Assembly (NCBI GenBank): GCA_017165825.1
Contig: CM029366.1
Coordinates: 28,798,801 to 28,862,800, forward strand
Direction of reading: 5' to 3'
Source: Hepsetus odoe
Lineage: Eukaryota; Chordata; Actinopteri; Characiformes; Hepsetidae
Length of the DNA stretch: 64,000 nucleotides
Position numbers and translations under genes: made by a program. The notes below the pieces were generated by a model. That model worked only from the letters and a program-made list of their open reading frames with translations, was not told the origin of the DNA and searched no databases. Shown one piece after another: positions 34,231 to 46,094 of the stretch; positions within the stretch are counted from its first letter, which is position 1; each line of letters starts with the position of its first letter.

Positions 34231-34450
34231 AGCAGCAATGGTCTAGTGGTTATGGACTAGGCCCAAGGATCCGAAGGTCATGGGTTCAAATCCTAGACCA
34301 GTAGATTGCCCTGAGGTACCCTTGAGCAAGGTGCAGTCCCCATCACTGCTCTCCGGGCACTTTCAATAGCTGCCCCCTCCTGGAGAGGTTGAATTTTGTT
34401 GTGTTTCACTGTGTGCTGTGCTGTGTTTCATGAATAGTCACTTTCACTTT
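34231..34450 (+). repeat. tRNA-derived SINE (family A)
   Basis: Head AATGGTCTAGTGGTTATGG, box B region GGGTTCAAATCC, body CCCTTGAGCAAGGTGCAG, then TGTGTGCTGTGCTGTGTTTC and the tail GTCACTTTCACTTT. Confidence 0.9.
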
Positions 34451-34494
34451 CCCTTTGCTTGTTTGTTAAATGTACTCCACATTAAATAATTAGA

Positions 34495-34507
34495 GAGACA
34501 GATAGAC

Positions 34508-34563
<56 letters not shown>
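34495..34563. repeat. (GATA)n microsatellite
   Basis: About seventeen GATA units, the first few with GACA variants. Confidence 0.97.
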
Positions 34564-34569
34564 TTAAAC

Positions 34570-35400
34570 TAATCCTGATTTGAAACACAATGCTGTTGAT
34601 AACCCACAGAGTTTCATCAGGTAGTTTGTTAAACATGAGCACATCTGTATATCATCTGTAGGAGCATCAAATCTAAAGTAGGATTTTTAGTCTCGGTCCT
34701 TCACCCACATTGATCCCAAGAGCAGAGGCTGCCTTTGGAGCTTTGCTTTAATTATGTGCGTCAAAGAGAAGTTATTTATCTAAAAATTTCGCCTTTTGGG
34801 ATTAATTACATTTTATTTCCTATCATTACACAGAAGTAATGTAGCACAGATTCACTTTGAATGAGATGAAAAACTGCATGAGGCTGTGGCCTGGTTTCAC
34901 ACTGCTTCACCCAGAAGTGGCCTGGATGCTAATGGACACCTGATTTTGTGCTTCTCTCAGCAGATGAACCGTTGTTACACATCAACATTCCCCTCTGAGG
35001 TGCCAAATGTCTCTGGAGAGGTAGCTATAGGAGAGCATCATTGTATTTCTGCTATTTTAAGCTAAGGTCTTCAAAAGCCTCTATGGGAATACAGCTTTCT
35101 CTAGTTCTGATGGACCAATTTGTCCCATTCTTCCTCTATTCCTTTTCACAGTGTTGTTTAAAGAAGTCAGCTAAAGGCAGTGACAGTAAAGTCCTCCTTT
35201 AAGAATCATAAGCACCTACAATACATGAGCCTCTAGGCCCGAGTTACTCGTTGCAGGTGATTCAGTCATTTTACACTCAGAAAGATTACAGGGTAAGTTT
35301 ATCGTTTTTCTATTTCTATTGATGCCTTACTTTACATCATTCAACAGAAATAACAGACAGAGCAATTATCAAGCATCAGTTAATGATGATGATCAGCATC
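34570..35400. other. intergenic, nothing recognised
   Basis: Non-repetitive sequence without supported open frames. Confidence 0.5.
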
Positions 35401-35402
35401 TG

Positions 35403-35650
35403 AGCAGCTGTGGCTTAGTGGTTAGGGACTAGACCCCAGGATCGGAAGTTCGTGGGTTTGAATCCCAGACCATTAAGTTGCCCTGAGGTACCCCTGAGCA
35501 AGGTATCATCCCCTTCACTGCTCACCGGGCACTTTAAGCTGCCCCCTGCTGCACATGTGTGTGTGTGTGTGTGTGTGTGTGAAATGCAGAGGTTGCGTTT
35601 CACTGTGTCCTGTGCTGTGTTTCACAATGACAATTAGTCACTTTCACTTT
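35403..35650 (+). repeat. tRNA-derived SINE (family A) containing a (GT)n expansion
   Basis: Head GCTGTGGCTTAGTGGTTAGG, box B region GGGTTTGAATCCC, body TACCCCTGAGCAAGGTATC, tail TAGTCACTTTCACTTT. At 35556-35581 a (GT)n tract of about 13 units replaces the short GTGTGTTTGGG segment seen in sister copies. Confidence 0.92.
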
Positions 35651-35689
35651 AATTTCATTCATTGCAGAGCATTGACCCGGAAATTGATG

Positions 35690-36345
35690 GGATGAAAAGA
35701 AAACGTATATTTCCCAATTGCATTCTCATTCTTTAGAAACACTTTTCAATCGTTTAATCAAGGCTCTGTTTCCCCTTAACCAAAGAAATGTTGTCATGGC
35801 GCTTTCACAAGATCCTCATTACTCCCCCTCCAATACCGCCCCACATGCTCTTGAAAGATGTTTCTTTGTCAATGAGATCTGATTCCCTCCCCATTTGAAG
35901 AACCCTTACAGAGATTTAGCAAATAACAGAATAATTAGATGTGATTCCAGGTTGGGGCCAAAAATTAGCATAATAATGGAAATGTAATTAGTGATACCTT
36001 CAAGAAAGAGAGCAGGGGGTGTGGTGAACTTATCGACGTTGTAATTTCAGTTTTCCCACAGTTCTGATTAAAGGAATTGTCGTGTTGTAAAACTCTTCGC
36101 TGTCCTGAATGAGGCTTTGTGGCCGCGCTAAATGAAATAATGTGAGCCTGCTATCTTGGTATTTGAACGTGCAGGAATTAGAGAGGTTTATTGCTGCTTT
36201 ATAATTACGTTTTATTGTTTCTCAAGCTCACCTCTGTTCTCCTTCCTCTGTTCGTCACGCTCTCGGCCGTCACTCTCGCCACAAGAACGTTCTCATTGTG
36301 CCGCCCGCCCCATACAGTGCATGTGATATCCTTTCATTATGCGAA
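35690..36345. promoter_or_regulatory. possible cluster of conserved non-coding sequence
   Basis: About 650 bases are free of repeat signatures and carry many developmental-type motifs: CAATCGTTTAATCAAGG near 35747, AACAGAATAATTAGATGTG near 35926, AAAATTAGCATAATAATGG near 35961, ATGTAATTAGTGATACC near 35983 and TTATAATTACGTTTTATTG near 36199. It ends in a GC-rich patch near 36260-36315. Evidence is composition only. Confidence 0.33.
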
Positions 36346-36349
36346 TTAT

Positions 36350-37800
36350 TTTCAGTCGAGCTAAAAACTGGAGAGTCAGGGAACAAAGGCAGATGAAAAG
36401 GACACTGGAGGGTGTGGAATTGGATGGTGGAATGAGGCTCTCGTTGACTGATCTTTTTTCAGGCATGGATCAAACCAAAGGTTTCCTTTTGTTCTCAATG
36501 TCAAACTGGTTGCACATCCAAGAAACATTTGGGAGCAATCTGAATTGATACTGGTTTCCTTCCAAGAAAATCCCAGTTGTCATATTAAATATCTCTCTAT
36601 GCAAAAAAGAAAAAGTCTCTCTACTTCCTCACCTCCAGACTGCAGCTGTCAATCACAGAAATATCTGATGATTCATTTTCCGATCTGAAACATCTGACCT
36701 GGGAAGCGATATGCTCCCCGCATTTTCAATCACATTAACTAAATTGGTGGCAAGTGTTGCAGGACGAAATTATAGCATGAGAAGTAGGGCTCCTTCAGAG
36801 CAGGGTCACAGTCTTGTGTCATCCCAGGGCTCGACTGATGGCTGGCAGTCTCAGCATGACTGCCCGTAGTGCGCGCACACACTCCTGCACAGACTCCCGT
36901 TTTCTCACTCACTCTCACACAAACACGTGCACATACGCCAAATTCAGACTCGCCATCGGCAAGGTTAGCCTTCGCCTCTCTGATATCCTCTGTGTCTTTT
37001 ATTGGAAATAATGAGGATGTCACTTCATCCCTCGATAGGGAGGGTCTGGACCGCAATGCCTCAAGAGGAGACAATCAGGGATTTTTTATAATGAAGGAAT
37101 AACAGAGGGGAGGTTTGATTTGTTTAGAGTCTTACAGCTTTGGGCTTTTAATGAAGGGCTGTCAGAAGGAAATGCATGTCTGAAAGTTTCAAGGTCATTT
37201 GTGGTGACAAAACAGCAGCCATTTTCCTCGTCTTTCTCCCCATTTCGTTTGAACTGCAAAAGAACATGCTGTGAACACACAAGGCTGAATTGTGCAGGAA
37301 TGTCTAACTCGTGATATTTTTCATTGATGCTTTTACGAATTCACACAAAAAATAAGCAATCTATAATGGGGAAACCATCATGTCACTTATTTTTGGGGTC
37401 ATTAAAAATAGCTTTGCACTCTCATAAGTGGATAAAACTGGATAAAACTCATGGAGCGACCAATCAAACTCTTTATCCACAGAATTAGGTCTCGATTTTG
37501 AGCAAACCATTTCATGTACAGTGTAAAAAAGGCATTTTTATTTCAAGCATAACATAAGTCTCTGTATTGAATTGTCCCACCTCACATCCAGATGATCATA
37601 ACGGACTCTCTGAATGTAGTTTAACCAAAGGTTTTAATTTGAGAATTTTTCTCTGCATTCATTTTCATTGGAGTATATTCCCCAGGCTTTTCCTCCATAA
37701 CTGAAGAAGAAGAAGAACATGAAGATGAATATAAGGAAAGATTTCTGAAGAGGGCCTTTCTCAACCCCAAGAAAACATTAACAAAGTAACGGTCATCTAT
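36350..37800. other. intergenic, no supported gene
   Basis: Several overlapping open frames of 60-110 residues at 36739-37314 lack family resemblance and lie on both strands. No repeat recognised. Confidence 0.45.
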
Positions 37801-37802
37801 CC

Positions 37803-37945
37803 TACCATCACACTCGTCCATATATCCATCCATCGTCTGACTCACTCATCCTGACCAGGAGCAGCAGAAGGTGCTTTAGAGTATTTCAGCTCTCAAAAGT
37901 GCAAAAGCTGGAGAAACACCCTGGACGGGTCATCGGGTATGTGAT
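37803..37945 (-). repeat. family X repeat fragment
   Basis: ATCCATCCATCGTCTG, CTCATCCTGACCAGGAG and AAACACCCTGGACGGGTC match, in inverse, blocks of the repeat best preserved at 62166-62402. Confidence 0.55.
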
Positions 37946-37949
37946 CAAC

Positions 37950-39600
37950 AAACGAAAAACAAGTAAAACCCAAAAAACACAAACACAGCTGAAAGGGGAA
38001 AAACTAATTATTTCAGAATGTAAAGTCTCTAGGCTGGGACTGATGTAGTCAACACTCTCTGAACTCTCTGCAGCGCAGCATTGCTCAAGCGTACGGATCG
38101 GAACCCTTGTAGCCAATGTGTAGCTTCGCTCAAACAACCAGAAAGAGTTTTTTGCCTCAGGGTGAAGTCCTTCTCAACATGGGAGCCCCGGGAGCTGTGG
38201 TGTAATGGCACTCAAGCAACCAGTCAATGAAAAACTCTTTAATAACTGGAATGTGGCAAGTGATGGTTTGTTGCATTTTATATTCATCTGAAAATATTTA
38301 GATTTTAGAATCCTTCTGGGTGCAGGTTTACAGAATTAGTCTCTCTCATGGACTTTGATGTTTAGTCATGGATTCTGAGTCTCTCACGCAGTATTTATAG
38401 ACACAGCGGTAGAGTAAAGAAGGCCGTGCAGGAACTTGGCCCGGCATCAGAAAACAATTCTAGCACAATCATTTGTCTTGCTGTTGATACGTCAGCAGGG
38501 CGTTCAGGCCACTCTGGGGACGTCAGCTACTGTACGAGTGCAGTGAAGAGCCACTCATTCTCTGTCCCTCTGCAGTCCACACTCAAGCTCCTCACACACC
38601 AGAATTAATCACATCTGACCTTGTTTCAGTGGCAGAAAGCTTGACAGCTCTTAGAGGGCATGAAGGTCAAACACAAACGAATCTGCCCCCTCTGACCCGT
38701 ACAATATAAGAAGACGTGCCGCCGAAGCCTAGAAACATCAAAATAATTTTGAATGCCCCTCTCTTGACCTACGTCCTCATTTATTTTATTGTAAAGAGTT
38801 GCTTCAAATGAAGCTTTGCTCAATAACTCACCAAGCCTTTTTAAAGGACTATTCATCTCAGCTTTAAAGTGAATAGACTAATTCTGATGCTTTTTAACTG
38901 GAAAGAAAATGGAAACTCAAATAAATCAACACACATTTAGAGCAGAGGGGCAGTTACTGGATTTCTTCAGTGTAAATTTAAGGGAAGCACTGGGGGAAAC
39001 ACAGCGGGGGCTGAAATTTGCAGAGGAATTCATTCATTCATTTAAAAAAATGAATAAGTAAAATGGGGAATAAATATGAAAGATTTGACACTTCACATTT
39101 ATCACATTTCATTTTATTCAAATTTAAGCAAAAAAAATCGCCACATTTTAAAGATCCTAATCCCTGTTCTCAAACCACATCTTCAATCAACTCAAAAGGG
39201 GGTTTTAGTAGAAATACTAAGGACAATCTGAAACTGAAGAATCTGCTTTTCATTATTATGAAAAGACTACTGTGACAATAAAATGACACTTTTTTTTGTC
39301 AAATGCAAAACTATTATCTTGTCTTATATGTTTGCAGCCTGGGAGAGTTTCATAACATATTCTGTACTATATTTTTTGTGAATTAAGCTGCAATCCATAT
39401 CTTGTTCTTTCAGCGATGTACCTATTTTTGTGGTGTTACTCTGCCAGAGGAGTGGTGAGCGTGGAGAGTCCAGCCTCTGTTCAGCTTTTGCGTCCTTTCT
39501 CAGGCACGTGTCAGTAAATGTGCTTGATAAGTAAAACAGAGAATAGGGTGAACAATGTTACACAATTAAACATTATCTAAGAAGGAGGCCTCCTCACCTA
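37950..39600. other. intergenic, nothing recognised
   Basis: No gene or named repeat. Short open frames only. Confidence 0.45.
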
Positions 39601-39604
39601 ATCT

Positions 39605-39858
39605 CAAAGTGAAAGTGAAAGTGACTGCCACTGTGAAGACGCCACCCAGCACGCAGTGAATCACAACAAGATGCTTTCTTTGCGTTTAGCCCACACACTG
39701 ACAGTGCAGGAGTGGGCAGCCATATCCAGCACCCAAGGAGCACTGATGAGGACAGTACCTTGCTCAAGGGCACCTCAGGGTAACCCACTGGTACAGAAGT
39801 GACACCCACAACCTTCTGATTATGGGGTCTAGTGCCTAACAACTAGGCCACTGCTGCT
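39605..39858 (-). repeat. tRNA-derived SINE (family A)
   Basis: On the minus strand the head AGCAGTGGCCTAGTTGTTAGG, body TACCTTGCTCAAGGGCACC (plus orientation) and a duplicated GTGAAA tail are visible. Confidence 0.88.
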
Positions 39859-40719
39859 TCAGTGCTTATTGCATGTAACAACCTGATAAAGGACAGCCTT
39901 TCGACTTTTGCCAATTTGTTTCTTTCAACATGACAGATATCATTCCCACCCTGCTCTTCTTGTTCGTTCCTCATCTGATCAATCAACGCCATTATCGCTT
40001 TAAGATTGTGTCCTTATTATAAGACACTAAGATGTGTAAATCAACATGGTCATTACTTGATCATTTCAGTTAATGCACTTATACAGTGCAGGCTTTTTAC
40101 CCCCCCCACTTAAGCTGTGTTCCTGCATTTTGCCATAATTAAGAAATTATATGCATAATGTGATTATTCATCATGGAAGAAATCTTAGGCTGGGCCCAGA
40201 TTTGAGCCTGTAAACACAGCTGCCAGCCCAAGGCATATTTTATTTGAACTCCTAAATCTGGCGAAGCTGCTTATTACACACAAGTACAGTATATATTTGC
40301 CTTTTGCTGAGCATGCACAAGGAAATAAAAAAAAATATACCATGACAGGAAGATTTGCTGCATAATTAATTATCTATGTTTGAATATCATACATTTTTAT
40401 TAATGCAATATTTAAATGAGACACCGGATGATTTGGTTATGCGCTACCAAATCAGAGTAAACAGATCATTATGCTGTCCGGCAGGAAACAAATCTGATGA
40501 CATTCAGGCTGTGTCCAGTACTGAGAGGAAAGACTGAATTAATTTTAATCGGATGCAGTACAGAGTGATCTGACATATGAGGCTTGCTAATTAATTAATG
40601 CTAATTTATTAAGCACTTGTTTTCTTGACTGGAATATGTTTGTAGCATATAAACCAGAGATTGGAATAAACATTCAGGTAGGTTTTAAGCTCCACTGAAA
40701 TCCTATACTGCACTGTAAA

Positions 40720-40969
40720 GTGAAGTGAAAGTGACCTATTGTCACTGTGAAACACACCACAGCACACAGCGAGACACGATGAAATGCTTCCTCGGTTTTT
40801 CACCCATACACACCGTGCAGCAGGGGGCAGCTATTTAAAGTGCCTGGGGAGCAGTGATGGGGACAGTACCTTACTCAGGGGTACCTCAGGGCAACCTACT
40901 TGCCTGGGCGTTGAACTCATGATCCTGGGGCTAACTCCCTAACCACTAGGACACCGCTGCCCCCCCCCC
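40720..40969 (-). repeat. tRNA-derived SINE (family A)
   Basis: Plus-orientation blocks are GTGAAGTGAAAGTGACC at the left, then GTGAAACACACCACAGCACAC, GTGCAGCAGGGGGCAGC, GGTACCTCAGGGCAACC and CTAACCACTAGGACACCGC at the right. Confidence 0.9.
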
Positions 40970-41261
40970 AAAGTTATTGCCCCATCTTTGTCCTGTCTTC
41001 ATTTCCTCTATGCCTGCATTTTGAAATTACTTTTAGATTGTTGCCCAAATGTGATTATGAAAAGAGCGGGATTTTGAGCTCACCTTTTTCCTTTCACATA
41101 ACTTGGTTTTCATTGTTATGCAGAATACCTGATAAGGTTCAGTTTCAGCTCATGGACAGGTAAACAGATACATGGTTCTTTCTAAAACAGCAAAACACAC
41201 CCAAACTTTCCCACAACCACCACCTGAGAAACCTTTTTTGACGCAGATTTAAAGGTTCTAT

Positions 41262-41322
41262 CTACCGCTTCATTACCTGAGCTGCATATCCTAACCAGGG
41301 TCAGGGGGTGTGCTAGGGTTAC
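41262..41322 (-). repeat. family X repeat fragment
   Basis: CTACCGCTTCATTACCTGAG, ATCCTAACCAGGGTCAGGG and GGTGTGCTAGGG follow the inverse order of a widespread fish repeat; only about 60 bases survive. Confidence 0.5.
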
Positions 41323-41854
41323 ATTTAATGTGTTACTTTTTCACAGGGGTAATTGGCATATCAGAGAACCTTGCTCCTTTGATATATTACATAATAATTT
41401 CACAAATGTGCCTGGTGTTTGAAATGCTTCTCTTCATATTCCTTTAGATCACTTTTAATTAACAACATAAAAGTGGTCAGAAAAACACTATGCAGTTACT
41501 TTTTTTGGAAAGAGCACTTTGTTTGTGTTTGTGTGAACTATTAATGTTTTCTGTTCATGCAAAAAGTTTGGACAGTACCATTAATCACGGCTAGCTCAGG
41601 TCCATCTGGAAAGCAAATTTGAAGCTCAAATTTTTCATTTGACCCATCCTTTCATCTTTGCTTTTAGACCTTCCAGTGAAACTTTACTGCACATTCACAG
41701 ATGACAGTAGATGTGACAGCAGACATTTCACTGCAGTCTTTGAGCTGATGAAACAGTGTAATTAAAAAGCGTCTGTGCAATCGCCCAGCTTTGTGTCAGG
41801 CGTCTCCTTAAATAACACTGCTATTGTGCCTAGTTGCATTCAAGCAGGTTATTA

Positions 41855-42065
41855 ATTGCCATTTTATTCGCAATTAACAAGACAGTGTAATTACCCCCAC
41901 ATTCTCTCCTAATGACATCCCCATTTAAACCCAATGGTAAATGGATAAGGCAAAGATAGCTTTGTCGGAGGAGGCAGCTGAAATAAATAATGGTCATTAG
42001 AGAGTGCTCACCAGAGTGTCATAGAATGCAGCTTGTTCATTTCCCAGTTGTTATTAACATTTAAG
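41855..42065. promoter_or_regulatory. possible conserved non-coding element
   Basis: GTTATTAATTGCCATTTTAT, CGCAATTAACAAGACAGTG, GTAATTACCCCCAC and CCTAATGACATCCCC fall within 90 bases, followed by AATAATGGTCATTAG and TTGTTATTAACATTTAAGC. Such density of TAAT cores in non-repetitive sequence is typical of developmental enhancers, but conservation could not be checked. Confidence 0.33.
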
Positions 42066-42069
42066 CTCA

Positions 42070-43000
42070 CAACAGATTGTTTCTAAAACAGGGTCTACAC
42101 AAAGCTGCAAGATTAGGTGCTGAATCTGATTTATGACAACAAAACCTAGTACCCACGTCTGACAACAGAAACCATGTAAGAGCTTATTTTTCAAACAGGC
42201 GCTCCTGGCTTTATGCCATAGTCCCTTCTGTCTCCTGTTTTAGCAGTTTAGCCCGAGCAAACAATATTTTCTTGGCTCTTTACCAAACTGCCAAACTTCA
42301 CTTCCTGCTGAATAGCACATTATCTCACTTAACCCCATCAGATTATACATACTTCAGGTAATCTGTCTCTGAACGTTCACAGGGTAGCTGAGTTTAAAGA
42401 ATGATTAGGAAGATACCTGCATATGGATTTCATAATACTCCACAATCATTTTAAGAGCGCTACATGAGTGCATGTGAGCAGCTTGGAATGTTTTCTGTCC
42501 AGTGTTTTAACACTCAGAGAAAATCTATCTGGATTATATCCGTACACTTTCAGCATAACCTTTATTTAACATTAGTACGGAAGGTTTTAGTTAAAAGTGT
42601 GTAGATGCTATAAAATGTGTATCATTGCTCCATCTTGAGGACACTTAATTCCAAAATAATCTGAATATTTTGTACGATTTATAAAAAAGTGTCGTAGGGA
42701 TACTTACACAGCCAAGACAGTATTTCCTCAATACTTAAAATAAATAAACTAATATTTCATTTTTATACAGATACATCTGTGGTGCAAATGAAATTGTAAA
42801 TTTAGTTTAGAGCACCACTGAATGAAAAAATCATTCAAAAACAGCGCGAGTGCAAATGTTAACATGTATGTCATATTCAGGGTTCACTGTAACAGGATTA
42901 TAGTTGAAAATATAATCTGATACATCAATGCAAGATCAGTAAACACTAGAAAAATGTGTGTTGCTTGAAGCAGGCATGGTTTCCAATGTAAAAACATACA
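42070..43000. other. intergenic, nothing recognised
   Basis: AT-rich sequence with no supported gene or named repeat. Confidence 0.45.
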
Positions 43001-43299
43001 AATATGGTCACAGTTGGTTTGAACCTGTTAATCTTTACTCTTGTCAGGTTTATTTAATCCAACAAGAGAGTGAATAATATTATACTGTTGTTTGCAAATG
43101 TCAGTCAGAATGAATGAACTGAATGTTTTATTCATTTTCAAAGTGAAAACAACCTCCTCTACACATAACAGTGAACGAGACATTTCCTGCCAATATCCAA
43201 TGCTATATTTGTTCATTTTCAGAGCATAACATATTGGAACAGTTGAAATTTAGGCCGGTGTATCTCTGTAGAAGGTGTGCATTTATTCCCACTAAGAAA

Positions 43300-43355
43300 A
43301 TCAACAAAAGAACTCATTTGACTGGGGTGCCCAAACTTTTGCATATGATTGTATA
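43300..43355. mobile_element. possible DNA transposon end
   Basis: GACTGGGGTGCCCAAACTTT followed by TGCATATGATTGTA resembles the terminal sequence of fish DNA transposons. The other end and any transposase were not found, so the extent is unknown (it may begin near 43000). Confidence 0.4.
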
Positions 43356-43359
43356 GGTG

Positions 43360-44390
43360 GGAATTCAGCGACTTACAAAAGTCAGTAATCAAAAAACACT
43401 TTCAAAACTATGCAAAAGTGGGCTGTGAACCTGAAGAAATATGTGCCTGATTACCATCAAATTTTGCAGATACCGTTGCTATGGGAACAATATGCTCTTT
43501 TTTATTTAAATACAGACAAAAATAAAAATCATGCTACATTTAAGCTCATGTAAGGCTGTGCCATACTACAGACTGTGTGCAAAGGAACTTTTGCTATAAT
43601 GTCATTTACATCATTTTGCAAATTCTAATAATGTTCTTAAAGAACCGAACCTATTAAATGTCTGTGCATGCATCGGTATCCTTTAAATAAAATTTTCCTG
43701 AATAATGAAGGTAATACTCCATCATAGTGGATGTCTGACTGAAGCTGTCATACTATCAGACACTGTGCTGTGTTGCCAGTCACATGGTCCAAATCAATCA
43801 CAGATTGCCAAAACATGGTGCGGATTGATTCCTAGTCATTCTGCATTGGACCAGTAGAATATCTGTGAGAGATTCCGTCTAGCTTTCATGAATTCAGTAT
43901 TGATCTTCATTCATGGAGGTAGACAGGGGAGGCCATTCTCTGTAGTTTATCGAGAGGAGAAGATGGTGGTAATTGCTGCATCAGGTCAGACAGCTTTTTT
44001 CCTGCTCATAAACTGTGCAAATGTTACGATCACTTTGTCACAGCAAATATTAATCTCAGCTCAATGAACTCAGACAGAGTGCATTGCAAGCATTATTGCA
44101 GCACATCCCTAAGTGGTAAGGTTGAGGCTATGATAGTGGTAAAACCCATAAACCCATATGCAACACTTTATTTCAATACTTATATTCATAAATTAAAATG
44201 TATCTTCATAACATTGAGTTTGATTACCTGGGAGGCACAAAACATCATGCATATCCTGTAGGTCCAAGAAACGAGTCTAATTAGTGAATTTGGGTCCTAT
44301 AACGTGCACGTATTGCAGACAGTGGTGTTCTACAGTGTGCTGCATAGCTTTGAAAAGCTTGGCTAATAGTACAGGGCTTTCAGGAGCTGC
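43360..44390. other. intergenic, nothing recognised
   Basis: No gene or named repeat identified. Confidence 0.45.
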
Positions 44391-44394
44391 CACA

Positions 44395-44580
44395 CAAGGT
44401 TACCATGGCTAAAGGAGTCTAAAGTCCCTCAGCATTGGGCTGTGGAGATGTGGTGCTGCCTCCATACCTTTAAAATCAGCTGGAGTGTTTGTGATCCAGA
44501 ATAAATCATCCAGCATCAGGACCTGACCTTCCTAATGCCCTCATGGCTGAATTCAATTAAATCCTTAATTGAAGCAGAGG
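44395..44580 (+). mobile_element. Tc1/mariner-like transposon remnant
   Basis: GAGTCTAAAGTCCCTCAGC, ATCAGCTGGAGTGTTTGTG, CATCCAGCATCAGGACCTGA and CCTAATGCCCTCATGGCTG follow the order of the C-terminal part of a Tc1-like transposase gene also represented at 17218 and 46095. Central sequence is missing. Confidence 0.62.
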
Positions 44581-44744
44581 CAGCTCAGGCCTTGATAATG
44601 ACACAGAAGATACAGGTTTATATATATATATAAACCACTTCTATGGTTATGGTCCTTAAGATGCTTCGATAGTTTGACAGGAGTCCGTCTGTGCCTAATG
44701 GAATTCATTGCACAGCTGTAAACATAATAGAATTCCTAACCCTG

Positions 44745-44815
44745 CTTGAGGAGGAACCAGGTCCTGAACATCGCTATTCATACAGTCAAACACGGTGGTG
44801 GCAGCATCATGGGGA
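44745..44815 (+). mobile_element. Tc1 transposase remnant, left part (interrupted by a SINE)
   Basis: GTCAAACACGGTGGTGGCAG followed by CATCATGGGGATGG encodes the classic Tc1 block VKHGGGSIM. It stops where the family B SINE begins, and the expected continuation appears after the SINE at 45003. Confidence 0.65.
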
Positions 44816-44995
44816 TGGTGGTGGAGGATGGTGGAACTATGGATCAAGAGCCTGCATGTTTGAATCACACTTAGCACTACCACCATTGGGTTCCTGAGAA
44901 AGAGCCTTAACCCTGAGTTGCTCCGGGGGACTGTCCTTGTAATCAGGAAAATGGAAGTTACTCTGGATAAGAGTGTCTGCTAAATGCCGCAAATA
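44812..44995 (+). repeat. tRNA-derived SINE (family B), inserted in a Tc1 remnant
   Basis: GATGGTGGAACTATGG leads to box B-like TTTGAATCACAC, then TTGCTCCGGGGGACTGTCC and the tail TACTCTGGATAAGAGTGTC, CTAAATGCCGCAAAT. It matches the copy at 33863 in order. The head is degraded. Confidence 0.8.
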
Positions 44996-45002
44996 TTAAT
45001 AT

Positions 45003-45235
45003 TTTACTTTTGTGACAAAGACTTGGAGACTTCTCAGAATAGAGGTGAGGTTTGGTGGAGAAAAAAATATATAGCAATCCTGAGCATCTCAGACTGGGGC
45101 AAAGATTTAAAATCATTTGTGAATGACATGAATGAGCTTTTATGCTACTGGTAATGACTTAAGATCAACAAAATTAAATGTCCATGAGGGATCAACAAGC
45201 TATACTCAAGAGAGATTAAAAATCCTACACCGTGT
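45003..45235 (+). mobile_element. Tc1 transposase remnant, right part
   Basis: TTTTGTGACAAAGACTTGG, GAGACTTCTCAGAATAGAGG and GAGCATCTCAGACTGGGGC are successive blocks of a classic Tc1 transposase gene, continuing from the left part at 44745. Reading frame is destroyed and the catalytic blocks after GACTGGGGC are not recognisable. Confidence 0.6.
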
Positions 45236-45479
45236 GGAAGTTCAGTAAGAATACTTAAGCAGGGATAGTCAAACCACGTGGAGGTAATATAATAATCTTG
45301 GAACATTTCAAAAACTTCATCTGCTAAATTTATGTATTCTAGTGATTAAGCCCCAATATTCTTTTTAGGGAGTAAAAACACTCTGTAGATCTTTAACATT
45401 CAAGTTCTGTTCACTTCCAGGATTCTTTGGTCTCAAATTATTACGCAGTTCCTCAGGGAGATGCCAAGGACAAACTAAA

Positions 45480-45800
45480 AGCCAGGAACCTCAAAACTTA
45501 ACTGGCAGCAAGCTTGGCTGTTAGCAAGCTGGCCCCAGAGAGATACCAGCAGATAAATGACTTCTATAAGAAGCGAAGTCTCATCACACGTACAAAGTGG
45601 TTTCTTTTGAGCCCATATGAAGCCATGGGATGAAAATAAATTAAGCAAATTAATTGCAAAGCAAAACAAGAGAGGGAAGATGCATGCGGACCCTGTGAGA
45701 CCGACGTGAATAAAGAAAAGAGGAGAAGCAAAACTAATTTTCTCGCAATTATTTATCAAACAATAGTCTCGCAGACTATTTGACATCGAGCAGTGAGGAA
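45480..45800. promoter_or_regulatory. possible conserved non-coding element
   Basis: Non-repetitive block with AACTTAACTGGCAGC, CAGCAGATAAATGACTTC, AAATTAAGCAAATTAATTGC, CGCAATTATTTATC and TAGTCTCGCAGACTA (a short palindrome). A long minus-strand open frame here (103 residues) shows no protein family and is probably chance. Conservation not tested. Confidence 0.3.
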
Positions 45801-46094
45801 CTGATGGTAGGGTGAGTCACGTATGAATGAGATGTCCATTTCACCATCTTTCTTTTAGACCCTAAATCAAAGTGCCTGATGGAAAAAATGTCAAATAATT
45901 CAAAGTTATGGAAAGAGCTGTTAACACAGTCACGGAGATGCCACATTTATTCATATACTTTCAATTACATTGATCTTCTAGATAGACTCATGGGTGACTT
46001 TAATAGATACACCTGCAGAATTGCACACACACAAACAAGTGTGTTTGATCTCTAAAATTAATGACTGCCAATCATATGGGATACTCAGGATCAG

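Noticed and set aside
39400..39500. Possible exon after the acceptor-like TTGTTCTTTCAG at about 39412
   Set aside because: The following sequence has no recognised protein wording and no matching donor with phase support.
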